From: Cynocephalus volans
Taxonomy: Eukaryota; Chordata; Mammalia; Dermoptera; Cynocephalidae
Reading direction: 5' to 3'
Assembly: GCF_027409185.1 (NCBI RefSeq)
Contig: NC_084467.1
Coordinates: 15,490,501-15,554,500 of the forward strand
DNA: 64,000 bases
Below, piece by piece: positions 46,651-58,178 of this stretch (position 1 is the first letter of the stretch; the number at the start of each line of letters is the position of its first letter). Position numbers and translations under genes: made by a program. Under the pieces are notes generated by a model. The model did no database searches. It was not told the origin of the DNA and saw nothing but the letters and a program-made list of their open reading frames with translations.

Positions 46651-47363
46651 AATCCAGAGGCTGAGCTCACTGGGGCAGGGCCTGAACCTTACTGCTCTCA
46701 GCACTCCCTGCCCTACTTGCCAAGGGGCCTGGCACAGAGGGATTGCCCAGTAAAGTCCACTGAGTTCAATTCCATGCACACCTCTGCCTCACGGGCCTCC
46801 ATCAGTGGTGCCCAGAGAGCAGAGGTCATAACTGTGTCTTCCGGGGAACTACACCCAGGAATCAGAATTTGGAACTTGAGAGCTAGAAGTCAAAATTAGA
46901 AACTCAACACAGAAAACCTGGTGTGGGGGAGCCTGGCCATCGAGACTGCTGCTGGTCAGCACACCAGCCGGTCCAGTGAAACCTGACAGCACAGCAGTGA
47001 CCCAGAGGCATTTCAAGTGCCTCTCACACCCCAAGATGCAGAATTAGACCCTCTTTAGCTGCAGGGTTTAGTACAGCATCTATGGCCTCAAATCATCCAA
47101 CTGCCTCACGCACACTTGGATGCGATAGCATTCTATGAATCACAGTCTTGGGTAACAAGACACCAGGTTCTAGTCATGACTTTGCACATGTACTGACCTT
47201 GGCAGGCCCCTTAACCTTCCCAGACTTCGGCTTTTCCCCACTTCACAAGAGCAGGTTTAATAGATAATTTTTTTAAAACTGCAGTCCCCGCCCGTTAGTG
47301 GGCTGTGAGTCAGTGTAGAGGGTGGCATCGTTCTGACACTTGCTCCCAGGACCCGCATCCAGT

Positions 47364-47410
47364 GCGTGTGTCGTGTGTGTGTCTCGTGTGTGTGCGTGTG
47401 CGTGTGTTAA
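47364..47410. repeat. (GT)n-like microsatellite
   Basis: Impure GT/CGTGT run abutting the exon-4-like fragment at 47,325-47,366. Confidence 0.85.
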
Positions 47411-47839
47411 TACAAGTGCTGTTTCCACAAATTGTGTTCCTATGTGGCTGTGTACATGTGGGTTGCCTGGGTCTGGTGGTAAACTTTATTACATTCTGTG
47501 GGTTGCCATCAAAAGGGTTTGGGAAACCCTCGTTCACATGACCTCTCGGGGCCCTTCTGGCTCTGAAGTTGCAGATGTCTGAACAGCTTCCATGTCTTAG
47601 CTGTAACTATACAAAGCCCGAAAGGCTCCTCTGGGACTCAATGCCCCTGGACCCCTTCACCTTTCTCTTCAAACATGAGATCAGAACTGTGCTTCTGGCC
47701 TGGGATCTCCAAGCCTCTGATGGCATCAGTCTTAGGACATCCAATAACCACCGGCTCAGGAACCAGACACACAAACACAAGTGTTTGGCTTGTCAGTGGG
47801 ACAGAGATCTAACTACTGGGTTGAAATCACGCAGAGCTT

Positions 47840-48075
47840 GTGTTGAACAGGTTTTAGAATCAGATCAAGGCTCGTATCCTGCCTCTGTGTATTTCCTCGC
47901 CATGTGACCTCAGGCCTGTGATTTCAATTCTCTAAGCCTCGGTTTCCTCAGCTAGCTATATTGGTTAATAACACCTTCCTCACTAGGTTGTTGGGGGTAT
48001 TTGATAAGATGATACACAGAAGCCACCGCTACAGCGCCCAGCAGGCAGTAGGCACTCAGTAAATGATGCCTGTCA
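47840..48075 (+). repeat. MIR in pseudogene intron 3
   Basis: cgccatgtgacctcaggcct, cggtttcctcagctagctat and cagtaggcactcagtaaatg are MIR core and 3' text. Confidence 0.8.
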
Positions 48076-48180
48076 TGGGAGAGGACCCCCAAACCCAAAC
48101 CCAAGAGGGCTGAGGTATATGTCTGGGGCAGAAGGTGGCTCTTTTTCTTGTCTTCCCAGGCTGCCCCATGAAGCACTTAC

Positions 48181-48287
48181 CACACTGCATATGGCTGTGG
48201 GTGACACTGTAATTGTATCAGTCCCATCTGGCAGAGCACTGGTGAGCTTTCCGGAGGAAGTAGCAGCAGTCATGGGTCAGGAGGCAC
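48181..48287 (-). pseudogene. PLA2 pseudogene exon 3 (active site) with stop codon
   Basis: The acceptor tctccccacag and donor GTAAGTGC bound exactly 107 nt. The frame reads CLLTHDCCYFLRKAHQC, so the catalytic His and Asp survive while the first CC pair has become CL. TGA at 48220-48218 interrupts the frame 22 codons into the exon, and the frame then continues open to a conserved terminal Cys (MQC). Confidence 0.88.
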
Positions 48288-48329
48288 CTGTGGGGAGACC
48301 CACACTGGGCCCAGAGCAAGCAGCCCTGC

Positions 48330-48650
48330 AGCCTGTGACAGGCCTACGTGCTTGCAACCTCCAGCCTTTGCCTGGGTGGTGCCCTATACCTGGAACGCCT
48401 GTCCCCATCTCACCCACAAAACCGCTCCCACCTGCCAAGGCCCAGCTCACCATCTGGCCCCTGGGCTGCACTTCCCAGCGTCCCCAGCAGAGGCCCTCCT
48501 TCCGCTCTGGTCTCACACACAGTCCTGTTTGTTTGTCCACTCAAATGCCCATAGTTAGCCCTTCAACACGCATTCAGTGAGCTCCTACTTGCGCCAGGCC
48601 CGGGATAGGCCCTGGGACACAGAGACTCAACAACAGTCACCACTTGTCAG
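48330..48650 (+). mobile_element. L2 and MIR-like fragments upstream of pseudogene exon 3
   Basis: tgccctatacctggaacgcc is L2-like. caacacgcattcagtgagct onward is MIR- or L2-end-like. They lie in pseudogene intron 2. Confidence 0.5.
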
Positions 48651-49254
48651 CTCAGTCTGGGGAAGGGACTGTCACGCCATGGGCAGGTACTCCACCCTGG
48701 GATGAGAACGGGAGGCCAGCTGAAGGAGTTCAGAGTTGAACCAAGAGGCTGTCGTCTCAGCAGGAAGGTGGTGGTCGGCCATGAGCCCTCTACTCCATCT
48801 CTACCAAAGCAAATGAAGAAAGGTCAGTACTGCAGATACCAGGGCCTGATTTATAGTCACTCAGCCCCATCCTTCAATATGGGGATCTTGTGACTCTTGT
48901 TCAGAGGACACAACTTCCCAGTGGCACGGCACAACCTCCACTGGGACAGAAAGTCTTTAGGCCTTGCAGGGAGGAAAAAGCCCTGGCCAGGTGGATCCTG
49001 GGGGAAGTCTAGGGCTGCCATGGGGCTGAAGCCATGTTGCGACCTAAAAAACATCTGGGCTTTACGTAGTGGGGAAAGGGACACAGTTTTTTTCTTAGCA
49101 TGCGTTTCTCTGACTTTCCTCTTTCCCCGTGGTTATTTGGTTACAGGGCAAGAGGACGTTATTTACATAAATATAAAGTTGTTTTCCAATCAGCCTGGAG
49201 CTGCAAACTTGCCATGAGTCTCGAGGCACGTACTCTCCGGACCCTGAGAAACCA

Positions 49255-49650
49255 AGAAAGACATCAATAAAGCTATGCTGATCCCACCCTAAAGCAGGAC
49301 CCTGAGACCACATCAAGGTCAGGAGCAGAAACCAGACGGAGCCCAGGTGAGACCTCACACCTGGCTCCTTGCACAGAGCCCCCACAGCTCACGTGCCCTT
49401 GACTCCTGCTTTTCATTTCCCACTTTCTGTTCCCTGAGTCCCCCTCTTTAAAAACCCCTAAGTAAATCTGAGTCTTTGATATGGCTTTAGTCTGGCCAAT
49501 CTCCTTCAGATTTACCAGAGAGACGTGTTAGCCTAACATCTCTCCTCAGGTCACTGGTATTCCTGAATAAAAGCTGACTTCCATTATCACCAACATTTGG
49601 CTCTTGAGTGTTTTGTTTTTGTACAGGGCAGGCAGCTGGACTTGGGTTTG
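49255..49650 (+). mobile_element. Possible LTR-derived sequence
   Basis: A TATA-like ctctttaaaaacccc followed by cctgaataaaagctgacttc and ggctcttgagtgttttg resembles an LTR promoter and polyadenylation region. Family not recognised. It lies just outside the second provirus. Confidence 0.35.
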
Positions 49651-49756
49651 GTAGCAGAAGAAGCACTTTGAATGAGCAGATCCCCAAGCTGAATCAGAAC
49701 TGTTGGTCTGGGGCCTAGAAATCTGTGTCTTTAAGCAGGTTCCCCAGTGACGTGGG

Positions 49757-50219
49757 TGTTAGGTTCAGAGAGACCGAGAGAAGGGAGATACAGAGAGAGA
49801 GACCTGAACCAGGAGCCTTTCAGCCAAAAGCTTTTATTCCACTAACGTGGAGGGGAGACTGAGCCAGATCAGTTCCCCTGAACTAAGGAAAGCAGGGGGT
49901 TTATAAGACTTTTAGGGAGGGTTCAGAGTAATGGGCAATTTCGAAATCAGTGGTATGCAAGGTGACACAGCCCTTGTGGTCCGATGACATCTGGTAGGTT
50001 AAGTCAGAGGCTCCCAATTAGCCACTATCTCAGTACAAAGCATTCCAGCCCAAAGCCTGCTAGACACAACCCTGAGATGTTCCCCTGATGATAACAGTAA
50101 TATTTACCCCTTCCCAGGAGAGGAATCTCAGTTCCCAGAGAAGGAAGAAAAATGGGGGGCGGGAGGAGGGAAGGCTCAACATTGCTGCGCTGAAGCTAAG
50201 CCAGCCATGAGACCCAATA
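49757..50219 (-). repeat. 3' LTR of the second provirus
   Basis: About 463 bp ending in CA (TGTTAGG on the plus strand) with AATAAA in the minus-strand segment GGAATAAAAGC. It begins TATTGGG directly after the polypurine stretch AGGGAGGAA (50220-50228). Confidence 0.9.
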
Positions 50220-50228
50220 TTCCTCCCT

Positions 50229-52445
50229 ATATATATTGAAAAAAAGAGGGGGGGTTGGACAGAGCTCTTTCTCTTCTGTATTTTCTTTGAACTGATTATG
50301 CGCATTGAATCATTAGGGGGTATTTGGGGGGCCCGATGGTAATTGTTGGTATAGGACGGCTTGAAGTGTGCGGACCATCTTGACCTGTTGGGCAGCGATG
50401 GATTCCATATGGTCCATTTGATGAATGTGATGCACATTTGGAATAAAAAAGTTCCAATTATTAGGCTTAGGATTAGAAGCACAATAGGAATTTAAAAGGG
50501 GGCAAGAAAAGAGGCCCACTGGGGCCACTGAGACCAGGGTTGTCTTTCCTCACCTGCATTTGGGAGGCCCTGTCAAGGAGTTTCTGAGCAGCATCGCTAA
50601 CCAAACCGGACTGATTAATATAGAGACGAAACTGTTCTCAGAGAAAGAGGCAGATTCCTCCTTTTTCTGCATGAGGAGATCTAGGCCCCTTCTGTTCGGT
50701 AACACGACTGCTGCTAAAGAGTCTATCTGGTCCTGGATTTGAATGAGACTTTGAGATATCTCCTGTAGGCTGTGTTGTAGGTCAGAAGATAAAGTTTTAA
50801 AATAGTGTAAGGATGTGGATAGACCAGCTGTCCCCGGTGCCCACCCCTGTGGAGATGCCTAGAGCAATTAGGAGAGGAATAGCAAAAGGAGCCATTTTAG
50901 GTCTCAAAGTTGCGTGAAGTGGAACTGGAAGAGACTGATTGCTGGTCAGTATAGATATTGGCGGGGACGGGTAGACTAAAGTGCAGGTCCCTGTCCGGTT
51001 TGTAGGGAGACACAAGTAAGGTGTGTTTCTACAAAGGAAAGAGATGTCTTGGCCTCAAAGACAAGAGGAAAGGTCAACAGAGAGGAGGTGCTGAAGGGCT
51101 CCCGTGTTGTATTCCGGGAATCTGGATGCATCATTACTCCAGTCTCGGTGCCAGATTGATAGGGAAGTGCTGAGAGCTGCTCCCGTCAGAGGTTGGAGAG
51201 GCTCCACAGGATTTGTGGGGGTTTCTGAGATGTTGTGTAAGAAAATGAAATATTTATGTGTGACCACGTAGCAGTGGATAGAAACAGAAAACAAGCCATT
51301 AATCTTGAGACAAGTTTCTGGTGTTTCTCCTGTGTTTAGAAGCCAGGGCTTCCATTCTATACAGACTTGGGGTTGACCTGAACAGTACAGGGAGTTGATA
51401 TTCTGTGCCACGGAGCAGGAAAGCGTAGGACATGCTGAGGCGTGTAAACGGTTTGGGAAGGGGTGGGTATTGAAATTTACTTGACTGTTAGGTATGGATA
51501 TTATAATAGTGATATTACATGCATGTGGAGAAAGGGTGCCCACTGGATGGCCTCTTGGGAAAGGTGATCAAATTATGCAGAAAGGAGCCTGGCTCAGTAA
51601 GATAGTGTTGTCGGCAAGGGGCCCAGGATTTGAACAGAGTTTATCTGACAGGTGATCTAAAGTTGAAGTCAGTGAAGATAGAAAAGCTGCAAGTTGGTGT
51701 GGATTAAGCCAGTTAGCATCACTGATAAAAGAGATTCCTTTAGAGAGGCTATAATGTAGGGTTGCTGTAGCGTCTCCCGAGATGTGGGGTATGGGCACTG
51801 TGGTACATTCTCAGGAGGAAAGGGACAAACACATCCAGCGATTGGAAGCTAAGGAGGGGCGATGTTTGCTTTAAAGGCCCTGTGCAGTAGAGAGGGTTGG
51901 TTGTGGACGGGGTGGAAGCGTTAGAGACGAATCGGCATGAGGTTAGATGAGCAAGGTCCCCAAGATCAGTATAGAAAAATCTGGTAGAAAAACAGAGTTC
52001 AAATGACAAAAGTGAGCCGAGCCCGTGGCGCACTCAGGAGAGTGCGGCGCTGGGAGCGCAGCCACGCTCCCGCCGCGGGTTCGGATCCTATATAGGAATG
52101 GCCGGTGCACTCACTGGCTGAGTGCCGGTCACGAAAAAGACAAAAAAAAAAAAAAAAAATGACAAAAGTGAACCATGGTAGCTCGTCAATAGCAAAGTCT
52201 GTGTCCTCTAGGCAGTCTGTAAGCGTGGGAGTTTGCCAGCCAGGAAAAGAGATGACGTGATGCACACAACTGAAAAGTAAACCAAAGAAGAATGTCACCA
52301 GTCCCAGAAAGCAAAGTCCACCAGCTTCAGCAGGGGAGATATTTTTCATTTCTCGTCTGGAGGGTGAAGCATTTTGTGGCTTTCTTCTTGAATATGGGAT
52401 AGTCTGATTGTGGTGGGACCTGTGTTTGTTCATCTGCAATGACAA
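50229..52445 (-). pseudogene. env: env of the second provirus, split by a SINE
   Basis: An ATG-led hydrophobic leader (GLCFLGLVTFFFGLLF) begins near 52,445. The frame runs into the SINE at 52,156 and resumes after it (SFELCFSTRFFYTDLGDLAHL). Surface-unit pieces continue to about 51,055. The transmembrane part keeps NRRGLDLL near 50,690, but the frame changes directly after it and the CX6CC cysteines are not preserved. Confidence 0.8.
52015..52156 (+). repeat. tRNA-derived SINE (CYN-like) inside env
   Basis: Begins AGCCGAGCCCGTGGCGCACTC, has the B-box-like GGGTTCGGATCC, a second GGCCGGTGCACTCACTGG unit and an A-rich tail. A 14-base target duplication aaatgacaaaagtg flanks it at 52001-52014 and 52157-52170. 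Confidence 0.92.
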
Positions 52446-53280
52446 GAGACAAACGGGGCCTCACGAGATACCAGCTGGGAGGCTGGTGGAGAGAGATCTT
52501 CTGGACTGGGGGCATTTGTGAATTTGGAGTGGTGTATCCAGTGTGTGAATTCCTGCAGTCTAGCAGCCATAGGGGTGGTGAGAATTACTTGGCAGGGGCC
52601 CCTCCATTTTGCTTTTAGATCTGTGGAGGGTTGGTGCATCTGAACCCAATCTCTGGGTTGGACAGAAATAGAAGTGGGGTCATAGTTTTGGACTGGTCGG
52701 GGAAGGATGTCGTTAGCATATTCCCTTATGAGGGGATGGGTTGAGTGTATGGCCAGCCATAGGCCAGGGAGAGAGAAATCGATTGAGGTAGTGGATGAGG
52801 AAGGCGCCTGCTGAATAACAAAAGGCCAAAGGCCTACCATCCATTAACTCGAAGGGACTGAGGTCAGTTGGCTTTTGTGGAAGGGTGCGCAGCCTCATCA
52901 AGGCTAGAGGAAGCAGAGGGGTCCAGGGCTTTTCTAAGCCAAGAGAGATTCTAGTGAGGTGTTGTTTTAAAAGAGCATCGGCCCTTTCAACTTTCCCTGA
53001 AGACTGTGATCTACAAGGAATGTGGACTCTCCATTTGGTTCCTAACATATTTACTATTTCCCGTGTGACTTTTGAAATGAAAGCAGGCCCATTATCTGAC
53101 TGTATGGAAGTGGGATGGCCAAATCGAGGTGTAGTCTCTGTGAGAAGCTCTCAGGCCACTTCTTTGAGCTTTTCAGAGATTACTGGAAATGCCTCTGTCC
53201 ACCCTGTGAATGTGTCCACCAGGATGAGAAGGCAGCAGTATCGCCTGACAGCTGGCATGTGAGTGCAGCCTAACTGCCTG
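52430..53280 (-). pseudogene. pol: Integrase of the second provirus
   Basis: LLILVDTFTGWTEAFP, SIQSDNGPAF and SGKVERA mark a gammaretroviral integrase in three pieces. The first catalytic Asp is gone: the stretch reads RQLGCTHMP, with Gly-Cys where the family has Asp and an aromatic residue. Confidence 0.85.
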
Positions 53281-53741
53281 TCCTGTCCTGGAAGGTGGCT
53301 CGAGTTTGAGGTGTGGGAAATGCGGAGGGTCGGCCTTACCTTGAGGTGAGGTGGACGTGCAGGTGGTACAAGCGGAGATGGTTCGTTGTAGGTGTGTGTG
53401 TAGGTTCGGACAATATATTTGTGTCTAAATAAGTTTTAAAAGTGGTCTTAAATCTGCGTGGAAATGATTGTGTATGTCTTGCAGATTTGTGTATGTTGAG
53501 CCCGAGGCAGGACTAATTTATTGTTGAGATGTCTCCAATCTCCTCTGACTTCAGCTCCCAACTGGTGATGATGGAGGTGCTCTTGAGAGGAGTGTGTTGG
53601 AGAATGAATGGAGGTCATGGTCAGGATCTGCTGTAGTGAAGTGGCAGCTGCCTTTTTGCTTCCCCATCTGCAAAACTGTTGCCTTGGGCTATAAGGTTAG
53701 CGGGTGACTGGTGTCCTTTGCAATGTATGACTGCGGCAGCT

Positions 53742-55213
53742 TTAGGGAGTTTGGCAGCTTGTTAAGAGTTTGTGGATAAAGTTGACATTTATGATAAGGG
53801 TGCCTTTTGTGGTTAGGTACGCCCTTACTTGCCAGATGACTGCATGAGAGTGTAGGATGTTGTATGCATATTTTGAGTCAGTGTAGATGTTAATGATGCA
53901 GACTTTTGCTAGTGTGAGAGCCCAGGAGAGAGCTATCAATTCTGCTTGTTGAGAGGTGGTGCCAGCCATTGGCCTCCAGTACTTGTGAATGAGTTACATC
54001 CTGCCTGACTGGTTTTGGGACTGGAACTTCCATCAATGAGCCAGGTTGGTGCATCAGGTAATTCTGATTCACTCATGTGAGAGAAGGAATAAAACAGAGA
54101 GTCTATGATTTCTATGCAAGAGTCGGGGGAGTGAGGGGTGGATGGCATAGGGATTAGTGTAGTGGGGTTAATAGAAGCACATCTCTAGAAGGTGGCTTTA
54201 GGGTTACTAACTAATGAGGCTTGCATTTGTTGTAGGCAGGAAGGGGAGAAAGCAAAGCTTTGTGAGAAAGAAGTTCTGGCAGGTTGTGAGAAGAGACAAG
54301 GGTGAGCAGCTGTCCCAAATTAAGGTTTTGGGCTTCTGGAATTAGTAGGGTGGCTGTTCCTAAATCCTTGAGGCAAGCTGGCCATTACTAACTGACCCCA
54401 GCTGCTTTGACAGGTAGGCTTTCGGTTGGAAAGTTTCTCCTTGTTTTTGTTTAAGTATGCCTTGATCAAATCCCTCTCTAGTGTATATAAAAAGGAAGAA
54501 AGATTTGGAGGGATCTGGTATCCCTAAAGCAAGGGCTTGAGTTAGAGCCTGTTTTAATTTGAGAAAAGGAGTCACCACTGAACTAGGGGCAAGAAGAGGC
54601 TCGTCTAGAGGTCCGTGAGTGGCCATGTACAGGGGCTTGGCCAGGGGGCCAAAATTGGGAATCCACAGTCTGAAAAAACCTGCTAAGCCCCCAAAAGATA
54701 AGATATCTCTGTTAGAGTTTGGTAGTGGCCAGTGTTCAATGAGAGTTCTGCGACTGGTCATCATGGCCTTATGGGAGGGGGTCAGGTGTAGTCCCAGATA
54801 TGTGACCTGAATTTGAGACAGTTGGATTTTGGAAGAGGAGACACGATACTCCTTATTACCCAAGAAATTGAGAAGCAGGGCAGTATGTTGTTGAGAAAGT
54901 TTTTCAGAAGGACTGCGGAGTAAGAAATCATCAGTGTATTGGAGAATGGTGCTTGGAGAAAGGTTTAGAGAGGACAGATCTGAAGCCAGAGTCTGTCCAA
55001 AAAAGTGGAGACTGTCTCTGAAACCTCGAGGAAGGACTGTCCACATGAATTGAGGGGACTCTGTAAAGTGTCGGGGTCTGTCCAAGTAAAGGCAAAAAGG
55101 TTTTGAGAAGAGGAATCCAAGGGGATGGTGAAAAAAGCATCTTTCAAGTCACCGACAGAGAAATGAGTGGTAGAGGGTGGAACGTATGAGAGGATCGTGT
55201 AGGGATTGGACAC
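53742..55213 (-). pseudogene. pol: Reverse transcriptase and RNase H of the second provirus
   Basis: Segments GDLKDAFFTIPLDSSS and LPRGFRDSLHFFGQTL precede the active-site box, which reads YTDDFLLRSPS. The connection domain (FGGLAGFFRLWIPNFG) follows in the 241-codon frame ending at 54360. RNase H is seen at 53,969-53,742 (TSQQAELIALSWAL, YTDSKYAYN). The frames are separated by shifts and stops. Confidence 0.88.
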
Positions 55214-55395
55214 GATGGGGTGGATGGGTATCCCTGCTTTGCTGATCAGTCAGAGGTCCTGAGCTAGACAGTAAGAGCCATTGGGATTTTTTATGGGCAG
55301 GACTTTATGGGGTGTTGTAGGGTGAGTGTGTGTGTTTTAGCAAGCCAGCTTGAAGTAGTCGTTGGATAATGGGTTTTAGTTCTCATCATTCCTCT

Positions 55396-55860
55396 TTAGA
55401 GACTGGATATTGAGTCTGGTTGGGAAGAGTAGAGGAGACTTTTAGGGTTATTTTTATGGGAGAGTGGTGGTTGGCAATGGAAGGGTTGGAGGTGTCCCAT
55501 ACCTTTGGGTGGACTAAGGTAGGGAAAATTGGATGAGGGAAAGGGGGAGGGTCTGGAAGGCATAGAAGTAGCAGTGGCCCTGGAGTGGGAAAAGAGAAGC
55601 CAATAGGTGCTTTGAATTTGGACAAAATCTCTTCCAATTAGGAGAGTGGAGCAGCTGGGAATCACCATAAAGGAATGATAAAAGGGAACATTAAAAAGGA
55701 AGCAAAGCAAGGCAGGAATTACCTTAGGTCTGAATGGAATGCCATTTACCCCCATAACAGAAATGGAAGAATCAAATAATTGGCCCTTGTATTCCAGCAA
55801 TACAGAGTGATTAGCCCCAGCGTCTAGGAGAAAAGTAATGGGCTTATCTGCCACCGTCAC
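55396..55860 (-). pseudogene. pro: Protease of the second provirus
   Basis: The frame PITFLLDAGANHSVLL aligns with the retroviral protease start, but the active-site triad DTG reads DAG. LLIGRDF follows at the expected distance. Confidence 0.8.
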
Positions 55861-55862
55861 AA

Positions 55863-57180
55863 TTACCTGAGGAGCAGTGGCGGAAATTTCCGTGACAGCA
55901 GGACGTTGAGAAGTCCCTGGGCTCCATCAGTCACAGTCTTCAGTGGCCAAGCCCAGTAAGTCAGATAGCCCCAAACCGGGCTCCGTAGGGGCTTTTGGAA
56001 GGACTGGAGCAGATCCAGAGACCCTTTTACTACAGTCAACTTTCCAATGTCCCTTTTCACCACACAGGAGACAGGGCCCTGGTGGGGGCCTCAGGTTCAG
56101 GCAGACACTGGCCCAGTGCCCAGGCTTGCTGCATTGAAGCAATTACCTGGTGAAAACATTGACCATTTTCCTGGAGTCGTTTTAAATTTCTGGCTCCCAT
56201 GGAGAGCTATGGCTAGTAGCTGGTATTTTATTTTATCATGTTTTAGTTTGAGCAGCTTTGATTCTTCCTCTCTGCCATTGAAGATTTTGAAAACCAATTT
56301 TACAAGTTTCTTTTGGGGGGGGTATTAGGTCCATCCTCTAGTTTCTGGAGTTTTCTATGAATGTCAGGAGCAGACTATGATATGAAGTGGTCATGTAAAT
56401 AGCATTTTCCCTCTTCTGAGTCTATATCGATATCAGTATATCTTAGGATGGCTTCTGTAAGACGTGACATGAAAAGGGCCTGATTTTCCTTGGATCTTGG
56501 GTGATCTCTTTGATATTATTATAGTTGATAGGTTTAATAGAGGCCTTTCTCATGCCTTCTATGAGGCAAGTAAGCAAGTGACCCCTTTTTGTGTGGTCAG
56601 GAGAGCCAAATTGATAATCCCAGTTGGGCTCAGCTCACGGCACTGCCGTGGGGCCCACAGTATACTGGTCAGGGGTTTGCTTATATAAATCATCTGCATG
56701 AGATTGGGCTGCTGTCCAGAACTGTTTCTTCTCCTTCTCCTCAGGGGTGGGAAGAGGAAAGGATAATATAGATATTGTGCCATGTAAGATCATAGGATTG
56801 AATAAGATATTGGAACTCCTTAAATACCGAGAGGGGTCCGTGGTAAAGGAGCCCAATCATTTTTCAATTTGGGACATATCATTAAATGAGAAAGGGACAT
56901 GAATTCTGATATGCCTTCTGCTCCTGCTACCTTGCACAGAGGTAGGAGAGGAGAGGGGTGTGGGGGGCGTCAGTCACTGCGGCTTTAGGAGCGGAGGGTT
57001 CAGGCTTTTGAGATCTGGTGCTGTGGGGGGGGGGGGGAGGTGAAGGCGGGTCAGATGCAGGGGAGTTGGGTAGGAAGAGGAAGGGCATGGTGGTGGTAGG
57101 GGGGGGTTTTGAGGACAGTCCTCGACTGTCAGTGAATGGGGTCCCATAGTGGGAGGAAAACAAAAATTCATTCACCTAAG
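55863..57180 (-). pseudogene. gag: gag remnants of the second provirus
   Basis: A proline-rich block (57,171-56,930, with SPPPPPHSTRS), capsid pieces (56,856-56,400, including AEPNWDYQFG and a homology-region-like stretch) and two nucleocapsid zinc knuckles (one damaged by a frame change near 56,140, the other CLLCGEKGHWKVDC) appear in three frames. I could not find a matrix domain in the roughly 490 bases between leader and proline-rich block, so part of gag may be deleted. Confidence 0.75.
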
Positions 57181-57668
57181 CAGAGATTAATAGCTGGTGG
57201 TGGATACAAAGGTCAGCAATGGAATGTGGTGGCAAAAAAACGCTGGCTCGAGTCTTGGGACAGGGTAAAGGAGGCAAAGCAAAAGAGAAAAAGAGACATC
57301 TCCACCCCGATGGCCACTGACTACTAAGGCAAACAATCCTGGGGCCTTTAGACCGTACCGAGGTGTAGCCTCAGCCAACAGTCTTCAGTTGCCATCAGTT
57401 ATGCTGCCTTTTCATGGCAGATCTCAGAGGGAGAGAGAGAGAAAAGAGAGGGTTTGAAGGCAGGTGAGGGTAGGGGCGAAGGACTGCTCAGGATCTGGGA
57501 GTAAGCCTGGAACGAGCTTCTGCTGTCCACTGCTTCTCAGGCTGCAAGAGAAAATCCTTCGCCAGAGTCCCTGACCCCGTTCTGGGTGTGAGGGGCACAG
57601 AGAGAGAGAGAGAGAGTGCCAGTGCTTGCTGGATTCGTGGCCAGGGTGGCTGGAAGCCAAACTACCCA

Positions 57669-57686
57669 GCCCCACGTTGGACACCA
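57669..57686 (-). promoter_or_regulatory. Primer binding site, tRNA-Lys1,2-like
   Basis: On the minus strand TGGTGTCCAACGTGGGGC starts five bases after the LTR end. It matches the complement of the tRNA-Lys1,2 3' end at 16 of 18 positions, both differences being transitions. I know no other tRNA that fits better, but this was judged from memory. Confidence 0.6.
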
Positions 57687-57691
57687 ATAAG

Positions 57692-57717
57692 TGTTAGGTT
57701 TGGCAAGACAGAGAAAA

Positions 57718-57759
<42 letters not shown>

Positions 57760-58173
57760 TGAGCCAGGAGCCTTTTCAGCCACAAGCTTTTATTCCACTA
57801 ACGTGGAGGGGAGACTGAGCCAGATCAGTTCCCCTGAACTAAGGAAAGCAGGGGGTTTATAAGACTTTTAGGGAGGGTTCAGAGTAATGGGCAATTTCGA
57901 AATCAGTGGTATGCAAGGTGACACAGTTCTTGTGGTCTGATAACATCTGGTAGGTTAAGTCAGAGGCTCCCAATTAGCCACTATCTCAGTACAAAGCATT
58001 CCAGCCCAAAGCCTGCTAGACACAACCCACAAGATGTTCCCCTGATGATAACAGTAATATTTACCCCTTCCCAGGAGAGGAATCTCAGTTCCCAGAGAAG
58101 GAAGGAAAATGGGGTGGGGGTGGGGAGGCTCAACATGGCTGCGCTGACGCTAAGCCAGCCATGAGACCCCGTA
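57692..58173 (-). repeat. 5' LTR of the second provirus
   Basis: About 482 bp, closely matching the 3' LTR through the central region. A GA microsatellite of over 30 bp (57,721-57,753) has expanded where the 3' LTR has only a short, impure GA run, accounting for much of the length difference. Confidence 0.9.
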
Positions 58174-58178
58174 GTGGG

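Larger units (their letters stand above)
49757..58173 (-). mobile_element. Second provirus, gammaretrovirus-like, SINE-interrupted
   Basis: LTRs at 49757-50219 and 57692-58173 (minus strand) are flanked by a 5-bp target duplication GTGGG (49752-49756 and 58174-58178). Between them lie leader, gag, pro, RT, RNase H, integrase and env remnants in gammaretroviral order, all heavily broken. The family differs from copy 1: a longer LTR, a different primer site, and clearly divergent proteins. A CYN-like SINE sits in env at 52,015. It lies in intron 2 of the PLA2 pseudogene in the sense direction. Confidence 0.92.

Noticed and set aside
49757-58173. Second provirus as a member of the same family as copy 1
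   Set aside because: LTR length and sequence, primer site and proteins differ clearly. Only the polypurine junction GGGAGGAA is shared.
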